The notes below the pieces were generated by a model. The model was not told the DNA's origin. It saw only the letters and a program-made list of their open reading frames with translations, and did no database searches. Position numbers and translations under genes: made by a program. Source: Desmodesmus armatus (Eukaryota > Chlorophyta > Chlorophyceae > Sphaeropleales > Scenedesmaceae). Taken from it: DNA of 64,000 nt. Below, one piece after another: positions 1 through 10,706 of this stretch. The stretch lies in contig VIIQ02000698.1 in assembly GCA_007449985.2 (NCBI GenBank), positions 131,501 to 195,500 on the forward strand. Reading direction: 5' to 3'. Position 1 is the stretch's first letter; the number at the start of each line of letters is the position of its first letter.

Positions 1-182
1 TTTACAAAATCCACTTGACTATAACCTCAATTCACTCACACATGAGTATGGTCGTGCAGCATCACGCACAGCCAGGTTTCCATCAATAAACTGGGTGCTG
101 TGCTGCTGTCCTGGTGCTGGCTTGTGGAGCGGCATTCCGAGGGCCAGGCTTTGGTGCGCAGGCAGCTGTGCAGGCAGCTCAC

Positions 183-2504
183 CTTGTAGTGCTGGTCGAG
201 CAGCCACATGCCGTACGCTGTGAACAAAATCACATATGTGAAGTGCACCCTGCATGACACGCAATGCAGCACGACTGCTGGTCAAGGACTAGAGTGTCCT
301 CATGCACTGCCAGGCACATGCAGGGCTGTATATGATAGACAGAGTAACAACCACCAAACGAAGAGCGGAATGTAGACCTCACAGCTGCCCTTCTTCCACC
401 GTGGAAGACCTTTGTGACAGACATGCTGACATGCTGCAGGCTGACTTGAGGCCAGTGGCGGCAGCATGTATCTATTATAGCTGCTGTGGTGTCTGTAACA
501 GCAGCTGCCAGCTTGTCCCGCCTCACCAGAGTGTAGTGGCCTCCGGCTCCAAGTTCCCCATAGTGAGTGCCATCAGATTGCTCTTTGCAAAGTTGCTCTC
601 CCCAGCAGCCGTGCTGTCTGCGAAAAATCTGCTCGACATGTGTATGGGGATCACTGCAGGCAAGCAGGCAGCAGTTGGGTGGACATTGTGCCTGGAGGGT
701 GAGCCTGGTGTGCGCTCAAGGCTGCAGCCCTATGCTGTAGGTATCAGCCTGGGGCATAGTCCATGCTGTAGCAGCACATGTGGTTGCCTGTGCAGGAACT
801 GCTGCAATAGCAAACACTGCAGGTCGACTTGGCTGCGTCTGAACCATTTCAGCGCACTGAACCCCTACTAGCACCATGCCGCTCAAGCTGATGCTCTAGG
901 CTTGACTGCTTGTTCTGCAGCCGTGCAAAATTCAATCAGCTATACTGCTCACATGTTGAGACCGCCAGCACCATGACGGGAAACATGTACTGCAGGCAGA
1001 AGATGATGAGCCGCTCCAGCATCTTGGCAAGACAGCAACACAGGCAGCAATAGGAGGCTTCATCAAAATGTCATCTGTTGCCGCCAGCACCATATGCTTG
1101 CAGCAGAGGGGAAACGTAGGTGGTCACCAGTATGCTGCCAAAAAACAAGGCCGGTGCATACATGGGCTGTGAGGTGCCACTGCTGGTACTGGTGGTGCTT
1201 CTAGGGTACTGGTGGTTGTCTGTAGTTCAAGTGCATTCGGCTTCTGTGGCACTGTTGCTGCTATGGCAAAGCACCGCCTACATTTGCTCCCCCCCCCCCC
1301 AAAAAAAACCACACACATACTCCCGCACACATCCAGCTGGCACTTACCAGTGCATCCATGCCTGCTGTTGCAAGCAGTTCATTCTCGCTCATTGAGACTG
1401 TGATCCATAGCCAAGCACTGCGGTAGCATGAAGGCAGCAGTTGTCAAACATGGCCTTGCGCCGTCCCTTCACGTACAGCGAACAGCTGTTGTGCAATCAC
1501 GTGATGCATTTGTACCTGCTGTGGTGTGCTGTGATTGACTGCAGTGGCTTGCTGTGCTGCGTGTGGCATGCACTGAAATCGCAAGAAAGTTCCTGTCACG
1601 TGTTGTGCCAAGCAGTCTGCTGCTGTGTCAGCGTTCAGCGGCTGATTGTGGTGTGTCACCACCAGCATATCCAGCTTCCTCTGGTGCAGCCCATGCATGC
1701 ATCACTCACAAGTACTTGACAAAGAAGTTCCTGTTGTTGGGCACAGGGGGCTTGATGGCGACCGAGGGAGACAACTGCGCAATCAGCACACAGCAAGTAT
1801 GTGTAGCAGTGAGTGGGTGCAGTGGCGCACACTGATCCTGCAGCTGCATTGGCCAGCAACTTGATGATCAGGCCAAACCCTGTCCGGGTCCTGCGCACCA
1901 ATGATGGAATGACAACGGCCAGTACAGCTGGGAACAGCACAGCAGCTGCTATGAAGCTGCTGCTACCTCCAGAGTGGCATTATCTGTGTGGCACAACCCA
2001 GCAGTGCTCACCAGCCGGCCCCTGTACACACTGCAGAAGGACTGCCCCCAGCAGAAGACAGCAACACACAGCGCTCCAACTGCAGCAGTGGTCCACATAC
2101 TGCACCACAAGCACAGCCAAGCATCACGAGCTTCAGTGCTGTGCCAACTTGCCTTGAAGCAGCAACGCAGACAGTTGCTGCATCTGCTGGCACTACACGA
2201 GCATATGCAAGCGCTTCGTATCTGCTGCACAAGCTCCTGAGGCTTACGTCACGAAGATTTGTGAGTCCACTGTGAATGTGGAGATGCAGTTGATCCTGTA
2301 CCATGCCTGGTACCAGGTGTTGTTGGGATTCGATGTGTTGAGCAGCAGTGTGTCGCATGCCGTGCCCGTCCCAGTCTCATTTCCTGGCGAGTGAAGGCCA
2401 GGTATACTGACTGCAGAAGCTGTGGTGGACAGCAGCCCCCTGCCATACTCTCCCGCCAGCGCTGTGCTGTTTAGGTACTCTAGGGCTGCCATGCTACTGA
2501 CCAC
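183..2504 (-). CDS. OSCA/CSC1-like (DUF221) cation channel, 5' part only
   Basis: Seven exons join in frame: 2248..2504, 1833..1959, 1710..1774, 1348..1417, 953..1022, 527..653 and 183..249 (261 codons so far). The gene continues past the window edge; an exon may lie at about 35-130 but I could not fix it. The product starts with an outside-facing leader of about 80 residues rich in N-glycosylation sequons (NST, NET, NTS, NNT). A first membrane segment follows (SFIAAAVLFPAVLAVV), then a basic loop, then the family signature SENELLATAGMDAL, a second membrane segment, a NLEPEATTLWVHF stretch and a third membrane segment ending in LLDQHYK. Order and spacing match the N-terminal half of OSCA/CSC1/TMEM63 proteins, which in plants and animals are mechanically or osmotically gated cation channels. 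Start at 2504 or the inner Met at 2492; exon 1 could extend further upstream. Confidence 0.75.
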
Positions 2505-3124
2505 CCTGCGCGTACTGCTGCTGTGCCCCCTAGCAACAGCTGCGGTGTTGTCTGCTGCTGTGATGCTGCCCAGCCATGATCATGAGCTAAGGAGCTTTGT
2601 GACTCATGCTTCCTCCCACTGTGGGTGGAGGTGTTGGAGAGTTGAGGCCTTGACTTTCTTGCCAACAACAGACCTGAGAAGCTGCCTCACACCGGACGAG
2701 GGCAGAGCCCACAGGATCAGATCAAAAATCACAATGTGTCTGTCGATCGGATGCTTGGCACGCCTTCATGCATCTGCGTGCGGCGGTTGACCCTTGGACA
2801 ACGATCAAGTTTCTTCTAACTCCCAAGGGTCCTAACCAAAGCCTCCTATGATCGAAAACCGCCATGCAAAACACTAAACTATTCTCAAAGTTTTGTATCG
2901 TCGGTTTGTCGCCTATCAACTCCGGGTGGCTGGGGTTCATGTTCATGGTCTCTCCCCTCATGGTCCACCCAGCCGGTGCTGTCTCAGCACCATGATGAGC
3001 AATATGATAGACGAAGAATGGGTGCAGAACAATCACATATGACATTGCAAGCTCATTGCCAACTCCAACATAGTCCAGAAAGACACAGAAGTGCAGAAAG
3101 ACACTTTTCTCGTCCCCACAGCTT
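2505..3124. other. Intergenic gap
   Basis: This is the space between the 3' end of the PhoD-like gene and the 5' end of the OSCA-like gene, both on the minus strand. It should hold the terminator of the first and the promoter of the second. I see no coding exon or RNA gene in it. Confidence 0.5.
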
Positions 3125-6100
3125 TCATAGCATTTCGCAGCTGTCGAGGTCAAAGCGCAAAAGCTGTTTGCTGCCGTCATGGCCATACGCCACCTGGCCT
3201 GTGGTGTGGTTCCGCACACTTAAAGACACCACACGACGCTCCCAGTCAACCTCCATCATGCCAAAGCCAGGCTGGCCCACATAACTGCACTTCCCGCCTG
3301 GCCGCAAGCCGACCAGGTCCTCCCTGAAGGAGCCCTCACAAGGCCGGACGGTGTGCTCAGCTGTTGAGTAGGTCATGCCACTAGCCATGGCCTGGGGATG
3401 GGGCAGTGAGATCAGTGCGGCACACGGCAGGTGGTCAGCCATCAGGTGCAGGTGTGGTGAAAGGCATTCACCAAGCCGCTTGAGCTGAACGCTTGAGCAC
3501 GGGGAAACAGCAACCTGAACACAATTGCAGGAGACTCGTAGCTAGCACGCCCTGCACGCAAGTACATGGAAACCTTGCATAGTATGCCAGCCATGATCAC
3601 ATATGCAGCAGTACGGCTCCCAGCCCCAGGCATCAGGCTCAATGCCAACTTGGTAGGATCCTACGGGACCACCAACTTTTTAGGACCCCCCCGGAGGATG
3701 ACTCAGTTTCAGTGACTCATGTCGGACCCATGTGGTGGCGCGCACCTGATACACGGGCTTCCTGAGATTTGTCGTCTGCAGGGTGTCTGCATACGCATGC
3801 TCTGCACCAGGCTTGATGACCTTGATGTCCTGTGTGCACGAGAAGGGGACATCAATGCACAAGGCGGGGAAGGGGGGGACACTGAGCCTCAGAGAGGGAA
3901 GTGCACAATCTAGGATGGTCCGTTGAGGTCAGCCTGTCCTGTACACGCATTGAGCACGTAGATCAAACAGCTGGCTGTAAGCAGAGGAGGGCTGAAGCCT
4001 GCTGGTCAGAGAGAAGACTCACGCTGAAATGGAAGTCGCCAACCAGCACGACTGTGCACCCTGTGGCGTTGGCCACTGTGTGCAGCAGGTTCACTTGAGC
4101 CCGTGGCCAGCACGCCAGGTCATCACCGGAGCAGCTCTGGTTATTCTCAACCCACCCGACACTGCCTGCAACAACCACACAGCAATACACCCTCAGCATG
4201 GCTGCCTAGCTACACAAGCATGCACTTGCAGCCGACTGCCTGACCAACAAGACAAACAGACAGCGCATTGAGCGATGCTTGGCACACATACACTCGCGAC
4301 AGGCATGCCCAAGTCCTGGGCCAAAGGCAAGGAGGGGCAGGGACACCCTGATGCTCATTATTTCATTGTGTCAGCGCCATGCCAGCACACCAGCGTTGCC
4401 CAGCACAAAGCCTGCAGGATCCTGCGCTGCTGCACCAACCTGCCAACACAGAGCCCGAGCCAATGACCCGTAGTGCCGCCTTGCTGTCCTGCAGCTGCTC
4501 CTGCAGCCACTGCCGCTGCTGCAGGCCCAGCACCTCACACACGGGAGAGCTGGCACCCTCCACCAGCCGGCTCCAAAGCGCCTCTTGGTCATTGTCCCAC
4601 AAGTCATCTACAGGCAGCAACAACAGCACAATGGGCGACACTCAGTGCAGGAAAGTGATTGACCAGAGATCAGGGTGGTGCCCGCGCACGCCTTGGCTGT
4701 GTCATGTCCACACCACGTTTGAGGCTGCATGGGCTGCTGACGCAGGTGCTGCTGCCCCCCCCCCCCCCACATAGCTATATCCAAGTGAGCAAGGGGAGCA
4801 GACCACATGGAGCTCAGCTGTCGCCGCCGCCAGAACGCTTGCAAAAACTACTGTTGCCAAGCAGTTGGGCACACCTGTGAGAGAATAGACAGTCTGGTTG
4901 TCAAGTCCCAGGATGAGTGGCGTCTGGGCAAAGTCTCTGCTGACTGGGTCGCAGAGCTCCGTCCATCTTGAGTGACGGCGGTTGGCGGCCTGGTGTCAGC
5001 ACAGCAGCAGCAGCGCGCACACACAGGCCAGCGAATGTAACAGCAGCAGTTTGTGCCTGTGGTGCTTGAGGCAGTTGCCCAAAGCGTCGCGCCAACCAGC
5101 TGCCAATTGAGGCCTATGCCCGCAAAATGTGCAGAGATTTTGTTGAGCGTCACAGGTGTGCCTGTCGCCAGCGCCTTGATGATTGCCCCTGTAGATACAC
5201 ATACTGAACATCCTGAGGAGCAACTTTGGCCCTCCACCCCCGCCCCCAACCCAACTGCACCCTAACTGCATTTTGATACCCGACTGCACCCCAACTGCAT
5301 TTTGGGCCTTGTCAGGTCTGCTGCTGCATCAGGCGGGCAAGTGCATTGCAGCAAACCCCCACCTTGCCACACCAGGCATCCCACTCGTCGTCTTTTTTGC
5401 AGCAGGAGCCAGGGTTGCCTGGGCTGCCATCACCCAAGTAGTCCTTGCAGAAAGCGACGTCGCCTGCATCGGATGATGAATTGCTCAGGATTCGTTTGCA
5501 CCTACGGCATTGAGGCCAGGTAGAGGTTTTGCACACATCAACGCAGGCAGCAACTTATGGGGCACAAGTCTTGCTACATCTGGCAAGCCATGCCACTGAT
5601 GAGGCAAGCTGATCCTCCAACATATGGCACACGAGTCTCAATACATCTGGCAAGCCATGCCACTGATGAGGCAAGCTGATCCGCCAACATATGGCACACG
5701 AGTCTCAATACATCTGGCAAGCCATGCCACTGATGAGGCAAGCTGATCCTCCAACATATGGCACACGAGTCTCAATACATCTGGCAAGCCATGCCACTGA
5801 TGAGGCAAGCTGATCCTCCAACATATGGCACACGAGTCTCAATACATCTGGCAAGCCATGCCACTAATGAGGCAAGCTGATCCGCCAACATATGGCACAC
5901 GAGTCTCAATACATCTGGCAAGCCATGCCACTGATGAGGCAAGCTGATCCGCCAACATATGGCACACGAGTCTCAATACATCTGGCAAGCCATGCCACTA
6001 ATGAGGCAAGCTGATCCGCCAACATATGGCACACGAGTCTCAATACATCTGGCAAGCCATGCCACTGATGAGGCAAGCTGATCCTCCAACATATGGCACA

Positions 6101-8840
6101 CGAGTCTCAATACATCTGGCAAGCCATGCCACTGATGAGGCAAGCTGATCCGCCAACATATGGCACACGAGTCTCAATACATCTGGCAAGCCATGCCACT
6201 GATGAGGCAAGCTGATCCGCCAACATATGGCACACGAGTCTCAATACATCTGGCAAGCCATGCCACTGATGAGGCAAGCTGATCCGCCAACATATGGCAC
6301 ACAAGTCTTGGTACATCTGGCAAGCCATGCCACTGAAGGGGCAAGCTGATCTGCCAACCTTGCACGTGCACCGTTGGCTGACAAGAGGTGACATCCATCA
6401 AAGACATGCTGCTCTGCAGGAGTGCAGGGGTCTCCTCTGTGGTGACATATTGTGTGCTGTGCTGTGCCGTGCTGTGCCGTGCTGTTTTACTCCCGCTCAC
6501 CGATCGTGCTTCTTGCTGCATGGCAGGGTCTCTCTGAAGTACCGTTCATCAAGCAGCACCATCTGAATTTCATCTTGAAGCCCATTCTTGTTTGTGCCAC
6601 CGGGACCTGGCAATGTGTAGCTGACCTGCAGTACAGCCCAACGACACATTCAAAAAAGAAGTCAGACTCTGACAGCTTCTGCCATTGCAGATGTGTCTGC
6701 ACTCAGTCTGCAGCGCGCCGCTTCTACAGCAATGCTGGCTGCCAACCAAGTGCACTGCTTGCTGCTGGCAGCCTGACTAACCTGTAAACCGTTGCTTGTG
6801 CTGCGCCTAGGGCTATCGGGAACCTCCCCTATGCCGTCCAAGAAGATATTCTTGATAGTGTCTTTTGCAGGGTTCCTGCATCATCACAAGCAGTGAAACA
6901 CAAAATCCAGCTGACGTGCGGCTGGAACAGTTTGACACTGGTGCATACTACCAACACCACACTGCCTGGGTTCATGCAGCAGTTGATGCATGTCACTAAG
7001 TATGCATCCATTTTTTTTGCCTTTTTTAAAGGCAGGCAGCAGTTGAAACTGCATCAACAGCTGAAAACGCCCTTCGAAGAAGACATTGCACTGCCCATAC
7101 CTTGTGTTTCCATTGTTCCTGTCGTTGGGCAAGCAGCAAGCAACACACAAAAGGTGTTTGTCATTGGAAGGACAACCAGATGTGTCAGCTAGCTTTGTAG
7201 ATGCACGATGCTGCCAGCCGTGGTCACTGTGACACAAGGGTGGGGCTTGGGGGGGGGGGGGGTGCGCAAGGCTGTATACACTCACGAGCAAGGCTGACAG
7301 CTTTCAAACTTGTGCGAGCTGTAGCAAGGCAGCCCCAGCAACATACCATGTGCACAGCATCCTTACCAGCCTGAATCGTGATCATCGTACATGCCAAAGA
7401 TAGGGCGAGGGCACATTGCAGGATCTGTTCCCCAAGGAGGGAACACACCAGTCTTCTGGTACCCGGGACACATGAAGGACAGGAACTGCTTGTACTCCCT
7501 GATACCCAACTGCAAGCAACATAAACAGGCCGCGGCTGTGGCAGTCAGTTATCTACCCTGCTAATGTGGCAGCCATGGTGCCTCACAATACTGACCAACA
7601 AGTGCTGGCACATGCAGCCACAGAGCCGTGCTGCTGCATCAGATGAGCACAGACTGCACTGCTCCCACTTCACTGAGGCGTGTACTGCAGGAATATTGAT
7701 CAGAGCTGATGCCGCAAGAGGAAAGCGCTGTGCTGCAGGCAACTTCAGAGCCTGTGGTGTGACATTTCAGGTGGCGTGCGTGGGTTTGTACCTGCAGCTG
7801 CACCCTGAGCCGGGCGTGCTCCGACACCCCTGCACATGCGCACACACGCAGTACAACACGGCACAGCTTAGCAGGACACGACATGAGCCACCTCTTGGCA
7901 GTGCAGTCGCAGCTGCTTGCTTGCTTGCTCAGTCAGAAACAGACACTGCACCCAAAGTGTGCTGATCCTGCAGCTGCACACTTGCCATCACCAGTGCACT
8001 CTCCTTGGCTGTTTGCCCCCCACCCCCCAGCATCTTGACTGTTGCGACAGACAGGGCATGTTCTGTTCTCTCTCAGAGGAATGTGAAGCAGATTCTGGAG
8101 GCATGACTGCGACCCTAGCCCAGGCTGTCCACGAGCCAGCAGCCCCTGCTTTCACCTGCAAAACACCCAAAGGGGGGTGACCGCAGCCAGTCTGCTGTGC
8201 AGTTGCACTGGGGATAGCTGGGCACCAAGTCACAGTTGATCAAGGGATCATCAAAGTAAGCAAAGTCACCAAGCCACACCCATGCATCTGGGTTGGAGGG
8301 GATCACGCCCTGCGCAGATGACATGCAGCCGCAATCAGGTTGAAGCCAAGTGCTAACTTGATGTCACCCCCACCCCACCCCACCACCACCACCACCACTC
8401 CACCCACCCCCACCCCAGCTGTAGCAGACACCAGGCATAGTGATCAATCCCGCTTCCCAGGCATGCCCCCAGCATACCTCGGTCCAGATGGGTTGTGGCC
8501 TGACATCGTAGGAAGTGCAACTTGAGTAGGCAAGGCGCTTGATGTGACCCCAGCTAGGGCTAGACTGAATGCCTGTGCTGCTACTGCTACCACCGTGCTG
8601 GGTGGTGTAAATGATTGCGTTGTTGATGCGTCTGGTGGCAGCCTCTGCTGTGACAGCAGCTATTGCAGCTATCACAACGCCTGACAGCGCCAACACTGTC
8701 ACTGTGATGAGCCATATTTTCTGCCGTGTGCTTTTGGCTGTCACTGCCTCTGGCTTGACCCAGACCTCCTCCGCGTCTGATCTCCTGCTGTTGACAGACG
8801 GCAGCAGCTCATTAGCGGTATCCACATCAAATGTCTGCAT
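3125..8840 (-). CDS. PhoD-like metallophosphatase, membrane-anchored
   Basis: Twelve exons join with matching phases: 8478..8840, 8156..8309, 7792..7829, 7367..7509, 6782..6875, 6501..6625, 5363..5501, 4875..4989, 4440..4607, 4023..4165, 3746..3829, 3125..3391 (610 aa). PhoD-family enzymes hydrolyse phosphate mono- or diesters with a bound metal centre. Visible hallmarks in order: WLGDFAYFDD (about residue 132), MYDDHD (about 227), VLLDERYFRE, EVLGLQQRQWLQEQL, VIGSGSVLAG, VLVGDFHFS and the C-terminal VDWERRVVSLSVR. A single hydrophobic segment at residues 42-65 with a charged N-terminus suggests a type II membrane anchor and an outside or luminal catalytic domain. A Cys-rich insertion (CKDYLGDGSPGNPGSCC and following) lies between the DERYFR and QRQW motifs. 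Phosphate-starvation control is common in the family, but I see no specific site here. Confidence 0.9.
5559..6360. repeat. 67-bp minisatellite, about 12 copies, inside a PhoD-gene intron
   Basis: The word catctggcaagcc recurs exactly every 67 bp (5577, 5644, 5711, ... 6314), giving about 12 units. Units differ only at a few positions (tcctcc/tccgcc, ctgatgagg/ctaatgagg), and the first and last are the most diverged, as expected for expansion by unequal crossing-over. The array lies wholly in the intron between the exons at 6501..6625 and 5363..5501. Because 67 is not a multiple of 3, it cannot encode a simple protein repeat. Confidence 0.97.
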
Positions 8841-9522
8841 GTTGCCTCAGCTTGCACCATCATCTGCGGGCCTGAAAGTCCGAGCTGCTGAAAACACTGG
8901 AGCAGATCATGCACAAGAATGAAAGGTGCTCGATGTATGAGCTGCGATATGTTTTCCTGACGACTTGGAATTTGGCAAGCATAATTACATTTTGTCTTGC
9001 AGCATGTGCTGTTTCTGTAGTAACTGCAAGATGGCCACCTGAAGGTCACAACATGATGCACCTCATGGGCCGAACGAACGGGAAATTTTACTTTTTCAGA
9101 TGAAATCCACCTTGACTGATAACGAGTTGGGCGGAGCTCCTGTTGTCCAGGCTCCTGGCTCAAACAGTAGTGGGCCGGGCCAGGTGCACTGTCAGACAGG
9201 CCCCAGTACAGCACTCCATCGTCTGTACGACAAGTGCATTGGAGTCACCCTGTAACGAGACGCATGCTTGCTTGCCGCATTGCAGGACGATTTCAATTGC
9301 CATGTACTGCCCGTTCTATAACCAGCAACCACGTCCTCGGCACCTGCTCCTTGGTAAGACCTGATCAGCTGACGCCTTATCAGCTCACCAACACCATGCA
9401 ACAGGCGCAAAGTTTACACAGCATGGCATGCGGCCGCTGCTACAGGACCCTGCTACAGCCCCACAACTACACCTAGACAGTGAGTGAGCTCACTGCCACC
9501 ATGACCACCTCACTGCTCACAG
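8841..9522. other. Intergenic gap
   Basis: This lies upstream of the PhoD-like gene and downstream of the CRM-domain gene, both on the minus strand. No coding exon or RNA gene was recognised; it presumably contains the PhoD-gene promoter. Confidence 0.5.
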
Positions 9523-10137
9523 CTATAGAGGGCCGACTGGCTTTGCCAGCGAATCAGGCCGCTGCAAACCTTTTTGGCGGTACAGGGTTATGGTGAACCC
9601 CACCTGCCCAACAACTGCCGCATCCAACAGCTCTGCCAACTGCACTGCTGTCTGTTTCCGCTCCAGGCCGCACCCTTCCCCCAACTTCACCCGCACAAAC
9701 TCATACTTCATGAGTATGTCCATTAGGCTGTGCAGCACGTTGAGTGTGACACCCTTGGTGCCGACCTGCACCCGCTGCAGTGTTTTGGACTTGGCCATCT
9801 GTTCTGATTGGGACCGTAGCGCTGCACGCTCCTTGCCATTCAGCTGTGCTTGGTGATGCTGGCTGGGCCGGGGCAGCTGCGCCAGCTGCTGCTCTGGGTC
9901 CACTTCATCGTCATAGTCTGCTGCTGTCGCTGGCGGTGATGGAAGTGCTTCTGCCGCACTGTCTGCTGTCGCATGTTGCCGCCAAGAGCGCCGCTGCTGC
10001 TGGTGCTGCTCGCATGCGAACAGGCAGCTGCGTGTAGCAACGACTGACACAGGCCGTGGCAACACCCTGGCAGCACACACTGGTTGAGTGTGACAAAAGG
10101 CCGATGCAGCATGGTGAGCTAGCGCATATGAGGTCAT
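9523..10137 (-). CDS. CRM/YhbY-domain RNA-binding protein, probably organellar
   Basis: Single-exon model of 204 aa. Residues from about 105 (KERAALRSQ) to about 192 match the CRM (YhbY) fold: a basic helix (QMAKSKTLQ), the GxxG-type loop VGTKGVT, a helix, then EFVRVKLGEGCG and a final strand VGFTITLYRQ. Bacterial YhbY associates with pre-50S ribosomes; in green plants CRM proteins bind chloroplast RNAs, mostly as splicing or ribosome factors. The N-terminal 40 residues are rich in Ala, Ser, His and Arg with few acidic residues, consistent with a transit peptide to plastid or mitochondrion. A long acidic/Gln linker separates it from the domain. It is divergent from the macro-domain gene. An open frame directly upstream on the same strand (10144..10467) may be 5' leader or an unspliced extra exon. 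Confidence 0.8.
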   Translation of the reverse strand: MTSYALAHHAASAFCHTQPVCAARVLPRPVSVVATRSCLFACEQHQQQRRSWRQHATADSAAEALPSPPATAADYDDEVDPEQQLAQLPRPSQHHQAQLNGKERAALRSQSEQMAKSKTLQRVQVGTKGVTLNVLHSLMDILMKYEFVRVKLGEGCGLERKQTAVQLAELLDAAVVGQVGFTITLYRQKGLQRPDSLAKPVGPL

Positions 10138-10706
10138 GGCTTCTTACAAATTGCTGCTCTTGGTGGTGGTGGTGGTGCTACTGCTGCTGCTGCTGCTGCT
10201 GCAGTGAACTGCTGCCTTGGTGCTGCTGCTGCTGCTGCTACTGCCGAGGAATGCTACTGAAACGATGTATGATTTAGTGTGCCGGTTCAATTGACTCTGT
10301 GGTTTTGCCCTCCTTGCCAAAGCCTGTTGACCGTTGAGGTTTGGCCACCGCTCCGACACTGCATTGTTTCGTTTTGACAGCACTTCACCATCATACAAGT
10401 GTCGTTCAGGGCGTTGTAGCACTTCCGAGGCATCACGAAGCCTGTCTAGATCACTGATCATACACACCTACCCCACAGCGCATGCTACGGACGCTTGGAA
10501 GAGCCAGAGTGGTCTGTCAGTCCAGCATCAGAAAGTAAGCAAGGCTTTGACCAAACGGACAGCTGGCGGACGCTGCTTCCTTGTTTCAGCTGCTGCCGGT
10601 GCTGTTCTTGCTCTGGCTGTGCCTTGCTGACCAGCAGCTTGCTGCTGCATCCCAAAGGGTCAGCCAACACGTCTGCTTCAGCACCAGCAGAAGCAACCGA
10701 GGCCAG
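10138..10706. promoter_or_regulatory. Divergent promoter interval with CTG/GGT microsatellites
   Basis: This interval separates the CRM-domain gene (-) from the macro-domain gene (+), so it probably drives both. It contains a GGT run and two CTG runs (about 10159-10201 and 10216-10243). A possible upstream first exon of the macro gene (ATG at 10482, donor at 10535) lies here but is not resolved. I could not point to a TATA box. Confidence 0.45.

Noticed and set aside
1090..1180. Hydrophobic minus-strand stretch (SILVTTYVSPLLQ) as an OSCA-gene exon
   Set aside because: Including it breaks splice phase, while joining exon 1348..1417 directly to 953..1022 restores the family's expected sequence.
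5577..6340. Repeated ctgatgag words in the minisatellite as tandem hammerhead ribozymes
   Set aside because: The core needs a gaaa block and a cleavage triplet placed by paired stems; neither strand of the 67-bp unit has them.
6107..6521. Repeat protein encoded by the minisatellite on the minus strand
   Set aside because: The unit is 67 bp, so the frame rotates at each copy, and the array lies between well-supported phosphatase exons.
10144..10467. 107-codon frame upstream of the CRM-domain gene as a separate protein
   Set aside because: It ends in Ser/Thr runs encoded by CTG/GGT microsatellites and has no family likeness; it is more likely 5' leader.
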